Positions 25,719 to 33,298 of a stretch of 64,000 bases of DNA are shown here, in pieces. Positions within the stretch are counted from its first letter, which is position 1, and each line of letters opens with the position of its first letter. The notes below the pieces were generated by a model, which worked only from the letters and a program-made list of their open reading frames with translations, ran no database searches and was not told the origin of the DNA. A program made the position numbers and the translations under genes. Location: the NCBI RefSeq assembly GCF_014202975.1, contig NZ_JACHHZ010000005.1, positions 62,001 to 126,000 of the forward strand, in the 5' to 3' direction. This DNA is from Povalibacter uvarum. GTDB taxonomy: Bacteria; Pseudomonadota; Gammaproteobacteria; Steroidobacterales; Steroidobacteraceae.

Positions 25719-27338
25719 TCAGTCGCCGTCCAGCAGCGATCTCACCGCTGCCGCGAGCTCTGCCGGACGGAAAGGTTTTCGCAACAGCGGCGTGCTGCCC
25801 ACGGCGGATTCGAGCGCCGCAGTATCGGCATAGCCGCTGAAGAACAGTATGGGAATGTCCGGCATCCTGCGACGGATCTCGCGTGCCACATCGGCACCGT
25901 TGTTACCAGGCATGGCGAAGTCGGCCAGCACGAGATGGGGTGTTGCGCTGTCGAGCAATCTGAGCGCTTCGTCTCCATCGGCTGCGGCGAGGACGCGATA
26001 GCCGATCTCGCTGAGGAAATCCTCGACCAGTGCGCGCACGTCCGGATCGTCGTCGACGACCAGGATGGTTTCCGAATTGCGCTGGGCGGTAGCGACGTCT
26101 TCGGGTGCGACCTTCTGGGCCGTGTCGTGCGTAAGACGCAGAACGATGTTCACCGTCGTCCCGGACCCGCGCTCGCTTGCGATCCACGCGGTGCCGCCCG
26201 CTTGACGGGCAATTCCGTAAACCTGGGATAGACCGAGCCCAGTGCCCTTGCCGGCGGGCTTCGTCGTGAAGAAGGGATCGAAGGCTCGGGACACCACATC
26301 GGGTGTCATTCCCGATCCGTTGTCCTGGACAGCGATGTTCACGTACTCGCCGGGCGGCAGTTCGTTCAGCGCTTCGATCCGGATGCCCCGGGAAGCGATG
26401 ACTGTGATTCTGCCTTCGCCGCCACGCATTGCGTCGCGCGAGTTGATCGCAAGATTCAGGATGGCGAGCTCGAGTTGATTCGGGTCCGCGAGGACCTGCG
26501 GCAGATCCGGCTCGACCTCGACAGTGAGGGCCACGGTGGGCCCGAGCGACTGGCGCAGCAGGTCGGTCATGCCTTCGAACAGTTCCTGCAGATTGACCGG
26601 CTGCGTTGCCAGTTTCTGGGTCCGGGAGAAAGCCAGCAGCTGCGCCGTCAGCTTGGAACCGCGATCCGCCGCCCGGAACGCATGCTCCGCCAGTTGCACG
26701 AGCTTGGAATCCTTGGCGCGTGCGCGGATGCGGTCGAGATTGCCGACGACGGCGGTGAGAAGGTTGTTGAAGTCGTGCGCGATGCCGCCCGTCAGGTGAC
26801 CGATCGCTTCCATCTTCTGCGCCTGCACCAACGCCGCTTCGGCGCGCTTGCGCTGGCTGATTTCCTGGCGCAACTGTTCGTTCGCCGCCGCGAGATCGCG
26901 CGTGCGCTCGTCAACGCGCTGTTCCAGCGTCTCGTTCAATCGCCGCAGCTTGTCTTCGACCTCGCTGAGTCGCAACAGGGCGCGAACCGCCGCGACGAGT
27001 TCTCTCGGCTCGATGGGCTGGGTGAGGTAGCCGTCCGCTCCACCCTCGAGTCCGCGAGAACGATCGTCACCAGTCGTGAACGTCGCGGACGTTTGCAGCA
27101 CCATGATGCGGGGCCAGCGCCGCTTGAGGACGGCGCAGACCTCGAGGCCGCTGATGTCCGGTAATTTGATGTCCAGTACGACTACCGCGGGCTGCAACTC
27201 CTCTGCCTTGCGCAACGCGTCGTAACCGGTGGCGGCATCCGCGACGGTGAACCCCGCATGTCGCAGGCTGCGATTCTTCGTGTAACGCGCCGCTTCGTTG
27301 TCGTCGACATTCAGGATGAGGATCTCGCGCGCTGTCAC
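25719..27338 (-). CDS. Hybrid histidine kinase: receiver-HisKA-HATPase-receiver
   Basis: A 539-residue soluble phosphorelay protein. An N-terminal receiver (ILNVDDNEAARYTKNRSLRH, phospho-acceptor in VVVLDIKLPD), a coiled coil (about 125-165), HisKA with GGIAHDFNNLLTAVVGN, an HATPase (NLAINSRDAM, DNGSGM, GKGTGLGLSQVYGI) and a C-terminal receiver (ILVVDDDPDVRALVEDFLSE, acceptor in LVLADFAMPG). It has no membrane segment. Its start is two bases after the stop of the upstream RsbT-like/kinase gene, so it belongs to the same transcript. No dedicated output regulator is seen nearby. Confidence 0.93.
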   Translation of the reverse strand: MTAREILILNVDDNEAARYTKNRSLRHAGFTVADAATGYDALRKAEELQPAVVVLDIKLPDISGLEVCAVLKRRWPRIMVLQTSATFTTGDDRSRGLEGGADGYLTQPIEPRELVAAVRALLRLSEVEDKLRRLNETLEQRVDERTRDLAAANEQLRQEISQRKRAEAALVQAQKMEAIGHLTGGIAHDFNNLLTAVVGNLDRIRARAKDSKLVQLAEHAFRAADRGSKLTAQLLAFSRTQKLATQPVNLQELFEGMTDLLRQSLGPTVALTVEVEPDLPQVLADPNQLELAILNLAINSRDAMRGGEGRITVIASRGIRIEALNELPPGEYVNIAVQDNGSGMTPDVVSRAFDPFFTTKPAGKGTGLGLSQVYGIARQAGGTAWIASERGSGTTVNIVLRLTHDTAQKVAPEDVATAQRNSETILVVDDDPDVRALVEDFLSEIGYRVLAAADGDEALRLLDSATPHLVLADFAMPGNNGADVAREIRRRMPDIPILFFSGYADTAALESAVGSTPLLRKPFRPAELAAAVRSLLDGD

Positions 27339-27340
27339 GG

Positions 27341-29074
27341 CTATCCTCCTTCGCCCATCGCTGTGCGCAGCATCGACATGACACGATCGCGCGAAATCGA
27401 CTGCTTGTACAGAACGGGAATGCTCGCGGGCAGCTTCTCCCGCACCTGCGAGTCGAGCTGGAGCGATGTGCAGGCGATGATCGGGATGCGCTCGCGGAAG
27501 CTCCCCGGCAACTGTTCGATGACGGAGAATCCACTCACTCGCGGCATCTGCAGATCGAGAATGATCACGTCGGGCGGATCGTCGCGAATGATGCGCAGCG
27601 CCTGGTCGCCATCGACTGCCTCGGTGACTGCGTAGTGCGCGTCCTGCGCAATGATCTGCCGCAGCACATAACGGAATGTTTCGTCGTCATCGACCAGCAA
27701 CACCTTGCGGGCGCGCCGCTCCGTCACCGCGTTGTCGCGCGGAGCGAGCTCGATTGGCACGGAAAAATAGAACGTCGAACCGCGCCCGATCTCGCTGTCG
27801 ACCCAGACTTCACCACCGATCAGTTCAGCGAGCTTGCGCGACAGCGGCAATCCGAGGCCTGTGCCTTTCACCGCGCGCTGCAGCTGGCTGTCCACCTGGG
27901 TGAACTCCTCGAAGATGCGATCCCGGTCCTCGGCCGAGATGCCGATCCCGGTATCGGAGACGGCGAAGGTCATCGCCCTGGCGGCCGAATCGTAGTGCGC
28001 GGAGACGTGGATCTCGCCCTGCTCGGTGAACTTCAACGCATTGGAGATGAAGTTGCGCAGCACCTGCGTGACTTTGCTCTCATCCGTGTAGAGCCCGGGC
28101 AGTTCGGTCGCATTCTCGAAGATGAGCGCCACCGGCGTGCCTTCGCGCAGCGGCTTCAGCGCACCGCGCAACCCACCGAAAAGCTCGGCGACGGTGAATG
28201 CATCGGCCTTCACATCGATCTTGCCGGCCTCGACTTTGGCGAGATCCAGCAGGTCGTTGACCAGTTCCAGCAGATCTTCGGCCGAGCGGCGGATGTAGCC
28301 TATCTGTCGCGCCTGCTCATCGCTGAGATCGCCATCGACCCGATCCATCAACAGCCGGCTCAAGGCCATGATCGAGTTCAGCGGAGTGCGGAATTCGTGG
28401 CTCATGTTTGAGAGGAACCGCGACTTGATCTCGCTGGCCTGGCGCAACTGCTCGGCGCGGTCATCGAGCTCCGCGGTCAACGCCACGACACCACGGTTCG
28501 TGTCGCCGAGCTCCCGGTTGAGCTCAGTCGCCTCATCCTGCTTGCGCCGCAGCTCTTCGAGACTGTGGAGCAGCTCGGTGTTCTGCTCGCGCAGCGCCGC
28601 GAGGGGGTCTTCCGGCTTGGAGCGCTTGAGCTCAGTCAGCACGCTCTCCAGTTGCTCGCGCGTCACAGTCGTGCGGCGAGGCAGGTACTGAGTCAATTCG
28701 ACCCGTGTGCCTTCGCCGTCCGATTCGATCCGGAACTCATCCATCAGGCGACGAGCGCCCGTGATGCCGACGCCCATGCCTTCCACGGAGGTGTATCGGC
28801 CTTCTAGCACAGCGGCGAGATCGGCAACACCCGGTCCCCGATCCACGATCCGGATCACGAGCTTCTGGGGCGTCTGTTCGTGCAGCGAGAATTCGGCGCG
28901 GCCGCCGCGGCCATAGCTGAAGGCGTTGCGTGCAATCTCCGAGACGGCAGTAGCGATGCGCGTCTGCTCCTGGCGCACGAAACCCAGCAGCTCCGCAAGA
29001 TGTCGTGCGCGCTGACGGACGGCGACGATATCGGCCTCCATCTTGATGACCATGCTCACGATCGGCCAGGTCAT
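27341..29074 (-). CDS. RsbT-like ATPase fused to histidine kinase and receiver
   Basis: A 577-residue fusion. Residues about 10-135 form a GHKL ATPase of the RsbT/anti-sigma kinase type (ADIVAVRQRARHLAELLGF, SEIARNAFSYGRGGRAEF, VDRGPGVADL, GMGVGITGARRLMDEF). A coiled coil (150-230) leads to HisKA (FLSNMSHEFRTPLNSIM), HATPase (FISNALKFTEQGEI, VSDTGIGIS, GTGLGLPLSRKLAELIGG) and a receiver (VLLVDDDETFRYVL, acceptor in VIILDLQMPR). The ATG at 29074 overlaps the phosphatase stop as ATGA. The RsbT-like domain could be captured and released by the RsbR-RsbS complex, linking stress sensing directly to a phosphorelay; this is inference. Confidence 0.9.
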   Translation of the reverse strand: MTWPIVSMVIKMEADIVAVRQRARHLAELLGFVRQEQTRIATAVSEIARNAFSYGRGGRAEFSLHEQTPQKLVIRIVDRGPGVADLAAVLEGRYTSVEGMGVGITGARRLMDEFRIESDGEGTRVELTQYLPRRTTVTREQLESVLTELKRSKPEDPLAALREQNTELLHSLEELRRKQDEATELNRELGDTNRGVVALTAELDDRAEQLRQASEIKSRFLSNMSHEFRTPLNSIMALSRLLMDRVDGDLSDEQARQIGYIRRSAEDLLELVNDLLDLAKVEAGKIDVKADAFTVAELFGGLRGALKPLREGTPVALIFENATELPGLYTDESKVTQVLRNFISNALKFTEQGEIHVSAHYDSAARAMTFAVSDTGIGISAEDRDRIFEEFTQVDSQLQRAVKGTGLGLPLSRKLAELIGGEVWVDSEIGRGSTFYFSVPIELAPRDNAVTERRARKVLLVDDDETFRYVLRQIIAQDAHYAVTEAVDGDQALRIIRDDPPDVIILDLQMPRVSGFSVIEQLPGSFRERIPIIACTSLQLDSQVREKLPASIPVLYKQSISRDRVMSMLRTAMGEGG

Positions 29075-30084
29075 GGGCGACGCCCCATATCCGCAACGAG
29101 CACGGTTGTATCGTCGCGGCCGCGTGAGTAATCGCGATAGAGAATGGCGGCTATCAATGTCGGATGCATGCGCAGGATGCCGGGATAGCGGTCCAGCGAC
29201 CAACCCGTTCCCAGTCCGTCCGAATGCATGATCACGAGACCACCCGCGCTATACGGATAGTCGAATGACTGAATGCGCCGCGCCACATGACCCGCGGTGC
29301 CGTTGTGGGAAATCATCCGCCGCGTTTCCTGCTGACCGACGATGACTCCGGCGATATTGCCGATTCCGCCATACACGATGCTTGCTTTTCCGAACTCGAA
29401 GCGCGCAACAGCCACGGCAGCGCCTCGTGTTGCCCGCAACCCCGCGTGCAGGAATTCCAGGATCTGCGTGACCGGTGCATGGCGGTGGCGCGCAAAAAGT
29501 CTCATGGCTTCCATCGCTGCCGCGGCCGCTTGTGGGCCATGACCAAGGCCATCCGCCACGAGCAGCGTCCGGCCGTTCGCATCATCGACGCACTGAGCAG
29601 CATCGCCGCAGACCTCCTCGCCCGTCATCGGAACGCAAACGAAACCGTGAGCCGGGGCAGAAGCGGCGTTCGCAGCCGGCTTCTGCTTCTGAGCCAGTGA
29701 AATGCGTGCGAGCAGCGCCGTGCCGACGCCGGGCCAGCTCGCTACCTGCATGAAGCTCGATTGCCGCTGCACCGCGCCAAGGCCCGCGCCCGCGCTTCCA
29801 CCCGCAGTCGAGTAACCGTCGCGCATGCACTCCTGAAGATTCGCGATGCCACGGCCTCGGTCCAGTGCGATGCATTGAATGCCATGTCCACTGCCATCCT
29901 CGTAGCTGCTGACGAGCAGTTGCCCGCCTCCGCCATGCTTGACCAGGTTGGACGCGAGTTCCGTCGCAACGATCGCGGCGCGGCCCGCTATGGTCTCGTC
30001 GGCACCCAGAGTGCCTGCCAGCTCTGAAGCCCGCCGGCGGGCCTCAGAAACCTGGCTCGCCTCGGTGACTGCAACAGCGCGCAT
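29071..30084 (-). CDS. ATPase + SpoIIE (PP2C) phosphatase, RsbX-like
   Basis: A 337-residue protein. The N-terminal half is an RsbT/RsbW-type GHKL ATPase (AIVATELASNLVKHGGGGQL, LDRGRGIANLQECMRDGY). The C-terminal half is a SpoIIE/PP2C phosphatase (LLVADGLGHGPQAAAAAMEA, IMHSDGLGTGW, RGRDDTTVLVADMG), with metal-binding Asp-Gly pairs intact. In stressosome modules RsbX resets the system by dephosphorylating RsbR and RsbS, and this gene sits in that position. The added ATPase half is not part of Bacillus RsbX. Three bases separate it from rsbT; its stop overlaps the next start. Confidence 0.88.
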   Translation of the reverse strand: MRAVAVTEASQVSEARRRASELAGTLGADETIAGRAAIVATELASNLVKHGGGGQLLVSSYEDGSGHGIQCIALDRGRGIANLQECMRDGYSTAGGSAGAGLGAVQRQSSFMQVASWPGVGTALLARISLAQKQKPAANAASAPAHGFVCVPMTGEEVCGDAAQCVDDANGRTLLVADGLGHGPQAAAAAMEAMRLFARHRHAPVTQILEFLHAGLRATRGAAVAVARFEFGKASIVYGGIGNIAGVIVGQQETRRMISHNGTAGHVARRIQSFDYPYSAGGLVIMHSDGLGTGWSLDRYPGILRMHPTLIAAILYRDYSRGRDDTTVLVADMGRRP

Positions 30085-30087
30085 GAG

Positions 30088-30498
30088 CTACTTCCAGCGC
30101 GCGATGGTGATGCGAGTACCGACTCCGACAGTGGATTCGATCGCGAACTCGTTGCACAGTCGCTTGGCACCGCCGAGCCCAAGTCCAAGCCCGTTACCCG
30201 TCGTGTAGCCGTCGCGCAATGCCTGCTGGATATCGGCAATACCCGGGCCCTTGTCATCGAACACCAGCCGGATGCCACGGCGCAGCCCGTCGTTCACCAT
30301 GGTCATGGCCATGGTTCCGCCACCGCCGTAGTCGAGCGTATTGCGGGCCAGTTCGCTCGCTGCAGTGATGATCTTCGTCTGATCGACGAGGCCGAGTCCG
30401 GCTTCCGCTGCTCTGGCCCGTACCTGCTGGCGAATCAGGACGACGTCATCCGAGCTTCGGATCTGGAGCACTGTCGAATCAGCCGGCGCTGGCGCCAT
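30088..30498 (-). CDS. rsbT: RsbT-type serine/threonine kinase (stressosome)
   Basis: A 136-residue GHKL kinase. VVLIRQQVRARAAEAGLGL leads to TAASELARNTLDYGGGGTM (N box), VFDDKGPGIADI (G1 box) and GNGLGLGLGGAKRLCNEF (G2 box), closely following Bacillus RsbT. In the model system RsbT phosphorylates RsbS and RsbR and is released to activate a partner. The ATG at 30498 lies inside the rsbS tail (20-base overlap), so the two are tightly coupled. No RsbU follows; RsbT-like kinase fusions and a cyclase do. Confidence 0.92.
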   Translation of the reverse strand: MAPAPADSTVLQIRSSDDVVLIRQQVRARAAEAGLGLVDQTKIITAASELARNTLDYGGGGTMAMTMVNDGLRRGIRLVFDDKGPGIADIQQALRDGYTTGNGLGLGLGGAKRLCNEFAIESTVGVGTRITIARWK

Positions 30499-30868
30499 CT
30501 TCCTGCTCCGGCTGGTCATCACGCTGACGCAGCAGCGCCATGCCGCGCTCGACGTTGAGTGCCGTCTTGACACCGGCAAGAGACAGGCCCAGCTCCACGA
30601 GTGTGATGGCGACAGCAGGCCGCATGCCGACGACGACCGTCTCGGCATCGAGCACGCGTGATACGGCTGCAATGGTGTCGAGCGTGCGTCCAATGAAGCT
30701 GTCGACGATCTCCAGGGCCGAGATGTCGATGAGCACGCCATGAGCGCCGTGTTTGACGATCTGATTGGTCAGATCGTCCTCGAGCGCGGTGGCGAGGCGA
30801 TCGTGCATATCGACCTGGATCGTCACAAGCAGGGCGCGCCCCAGCTTGAGGATGGGTATTCTGTCCAT
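30479..30868 (-). CDS. rsbS: RsbS-type STAS protein (stressosome scaffold)
   Basis: A 129-residue single STAS domain protein. IPILKLGRALLVTIQVDMHD and VLIDISALEIVDSFIGRTLD align with Bacillus RsbS, and Ser57 in VDSF matches the serine phosphorylated by RsbT (Ser59 there). GMRPAVAITLVELGL is also family-typical. The tail after residue 115 is acidic and Gln-rich. It starts seven bases after the RsbR gene and overlaps rsbT. Confidence 0.93.
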   Translation of the reverse strand: MDRIPILKLGRALLVTIQVDMHDRLATALEDDLTNQIVKHGAHGVLIDISALEIVDSFIGRTLDTIAAVSRVLDAETVVVGMRPAVAITLVELGLSLAGVKTALNVERGMALLRQRDDQPEQEDGASAG

Positions 30869-30875
30869 GGCCGGC

Positions 30876-31757
30876 TCAGCCCGCGGCCTTGGAATCGGCG
30901 GCTTGTGGGGTCTTGGCGGTGACGACCGTCTTGTTCAGTCGTTTCAGCGCCAACGCGAATGCATCGGCCAGGGTGGCTTTGGAAATGACATTCAATTCGA
31001 CGCCCAGGTGCACCATCGTCTGAGCGATCTGCGGGCGAATGCCGCTGATGATGCAGTCAGCCCCCATGAGTCGGGCCGCCGCGATCGTCTTGAGCAGGTG
31101 CTGTGCGGTCAGGGTATCGACCGTCGGGACGCCAGTGATGTCGATGATGGCGAAGTCCGCGCCGCTGTCGACGATGGACTGGAGAAGGTTCTCCATGACG
31201 ACCTGCGTGCGCTCGCTGTCGAGCGTGCCGATCAGCGGCAATGCCAGGATGCCGTCCCAGAGTTTCACGACGGGCGTCGACAGCTCCGCGATTTCTCGCT
31301 GCTGCCGGACGATCACTTCCTCGCGGCTGCGTTGGTAGACGTCCATCGTGTGCAAGCCCAGCTCATCCAGCATGGTGCTCGCTTCCCAGGTTGCTTGGGC
31401 AAGCTGTTCCGCACTGAAGTCCTTACGGCGGGCAACCGCTGCAAACAAGGCCTGCTTCAAGGAAAAGACGAAGAGGGCCGTCTCGCGGGGCGAGTATCCC
31501 TGGATGGCGCGGGATCGGCTGATATCGGCAAGGAGTTCGCGAAGCGGTTCAAAGGCCGCGCCGGTGACATCGCTGCTCTCGCCCAGGGTGCGCTTGAGAA
31601 TGCTCAGGAAATCACGGCCCTGTGTCTGGAGTTCGGCCGCATTGATGCGACCGCCCTGGTCGGCGCCGGCCTGCCGCAGCCGCTGCATCCATTCGTCGAG
31701 AATGACCGCTTCATTGTCGCTGACGGTCTGCGAAAGCAGGGTGTTGGCGCGTGCCAT
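30876..31757 (-). CDS. rsbR: RsbR-type stressosome sensor (RsbRD-like N-domain + STAS)
   Basis: A 293-residue protein with an all-helical N-terminal region (about 1-150, NEAVILDEWMQRLRQAGA...) like the RsbRD_N sensor type rather than a globin fold, then a STAS domain (about 160-280). The STAS contains DITGVPTVDTLTAQHLLKTI and GIRPQIAQTMVHLGV, including threonines at 208, 215 and 247 in the regions phosphorylated in Bacillus RsbR proteins. It is the first gene of the cluster; GGGAG nine bases before the ATG is its ribosome-binding site. The sensed signal is unknown. Confidence 0.92.
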   Translation of the reverse strand: MARANTLLSQTVSDNEAVILDEWMQRLRQAGADQGGRINAAELQTQGRDFLSILKRTLGESSDVTGAAFEPLRELLADISRSRAIQGYSPRETALFVFSLKQALFAAVARRKDFSAEQLAQATWEASTMLDELGLHTMDVYQRSREEVIVRQQREIAELSTPVVKLWDGILALPLIGTLDSERTQVVMENLLQSIVDSGADFAIIDITGVPTVDTLTAQHLLKTIAAARLMGADCIISGIRPQIAQTMVHLGVELNVISKATLADAFALALKRLNKTVVTAKTPQAADSKAAG

Positions 31758-31999
31758 CGAGTTGTCTCCCAGTTGCGAGGCCAGAAAAGTGGGTCGGGCG
31801 CCTCTTATTGAATCATCGTCGCGCGCCGGCCCACATCAAACACGCCAACGCCACGAGGGGACCCCGAGTTCCGGCTGCCTGGAAAAATAGTCGATCTCGA
31901 CCTTGGCGCCCGGTCGGGCGGCACTCGGGCCTGGCGGTCGTCCGCCGGCTCGAACGAAGGCCTACAATCTGGCCGCATACCCTTCTGGATCGAGATCCA

Positions 32000-33298
32000 A
32001 TGCACGACGCCGGGGTCGATCGACGCTCCTTCCTGTCCGCCTCGGTGTCGCTTCTGCTTTGCGGGTCGGCTGGAGCCGGCGGAGCGAATCCGGTTGCGGC
32101 TGCGAAGACGTATGCCTTCGAAAAGGCAGCGTGGTTCGACGGGCATGCGTTTCGCGCCGGTGCGTTCTATTCCGTCGGCGGAGTGTTGACGTTCGATCGC
32201 CCGGGCAAGGTCGATGAATTCGTCGACCTCCGCGGAGGCTACGTCGTCCCGCCGTTCGCTGAAGCGCACAACCACAATATAGAGCCGCGCCCAAAGCTCG
32301 CCGAAGTCATTCGCCGCTACCTGACCGATGGAATCTTCTACGTGAAGGTTCCGGCCAATCCGCCACGCGCGAAGGTCGCGCTCCAGGATCTGATCAACAA
32401 GCGGGACAGCATCGACGTCGTTTTCTCGAACGGCTGTCTCACAGCGACGGGCGGACACCCGATGCCGCTCGGCCAGAGGAATCTCGAGCGAAGCGGTCGC
32501 GCCGAGGATTGGGCCGAGGGGCGCTTCTACTTCACGATCGACGGGGTCGAGGATCTCGAGCGCAAGTGGCCCCAGGTCCTCGAGTCGAAGCCCGATTTCA
32601 TCAAGGTTCTTCTGCAGTACTCCGAGGAGTATGGGCTGCGGCACGCCAACCCGCTCTTCAACGACTGGTCGGGACTGAATCCGGCGATCGTGCCGCTCGT
32701 CGTGGAGCGGGCGCATGCAGCGGGTTTGCGCGTGTCGTGCCACATCGAAACCGCAGCGGACTTTCACAATGCACTCGTGGCGGGTGTCGATGAAATCAAC
32801 CACATGCCCGGCCTCAGGCCCGATCGGAACGATTGGGTCGACGTGCAGATCGAGCGATACAGGATCTCGAAGGCGGATGCCGAGCTGGCTGCGCGATCAG
32901 GTACGGTCGTGGTGACGACTTTCGTCACGGCGATCGCTCGAATCGACAAAGCCAACGCAGGAGAGGCGTTTCGGGAATGGCGCGAACTGCTGATCTGGAA
33001 CCTGCGCGTGCTGAAGGAAGCCGGCGTCGCGCTCGCTGTCGGCAGTGATCGCTACTCGGATACCGCCGTCGCCGAGGCGTTCGCGCTCCACAGTCTCGGT
33101 GTCTTCAGCAACTCAGAGTTGCTGCGCATGTGGTGCGACACGTCGGCGCGCACCATCTTCCCTGGACGGAAGATCGGAGCGTTGCGCGAAGGCTATGAAG
33201 CCAGCTTCCTGGTCCTGAGCGGCAATCCGCTTTCAGATTTCAATGCGGTCCGCGGCATCGGGCGCAGGTTCAAGCAGGGTCAGTTCATCGAGATGTGA
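32000..33298 (+). CDS. Exported metal-dependent amidohydrolase
   Basis: A 432-residue amidohydrolase-superfamily protein. The N-terminus has a twin-arginine-like motif (DRRSFLSASVSLLL), indicating Tat export. The metal site begins with PPFAEAHNHN (His-x-His), followed by HIETAADFHNALVAGVDEINH and the Asp of VGSDRYSDT; a terminal PGRKIGALREGYEASFLVLS is typical of imidazolonepropionase/adenine-deaminase-like relatives. The ATG at 32000 directly precedes the Tat motif. It is divergent from rsbR and its last 19 bases overlap the convergent regulator gene. Substrate unknown. Confidence 0.87.
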   Translation: MHDAGVDRRSFLSASVSLLLCGSAGAGGANPVAAAKTYAFEKAAWFDGHAFRAGAFYSVGGVLTFDRPGKVDEFVDLRGGYVVPPFAEAHNHNIEPRPKLAEVIRRYLTDGIFYVKVPANPPRAKVALQDLINKRDSIDVVFSNGCLTATGGHPMPLGQRNLERSGRAEDWAEGRFYFTIDGVEDLERKWPQVLESKPDFIKVLLQYSEEYGLRHANPLFNDWSGLNPAIVPLVVERAHAAGLRVSCHIETAADFHNALVAGVDEINHMPGLRPDRNDWVDVQIERYRISKADAELAARSGTVVVTTFVTAIARIDKANAGEAFREWRELLIWNLRVLKEAGVALAVGSDRYSDTAVAEAFALHSLGVFSNSELLRMWCDTSARTIFPGRKIGALREGYEASFLVLSGNPLSDFNAVRGIGRRFKQGQFIEM

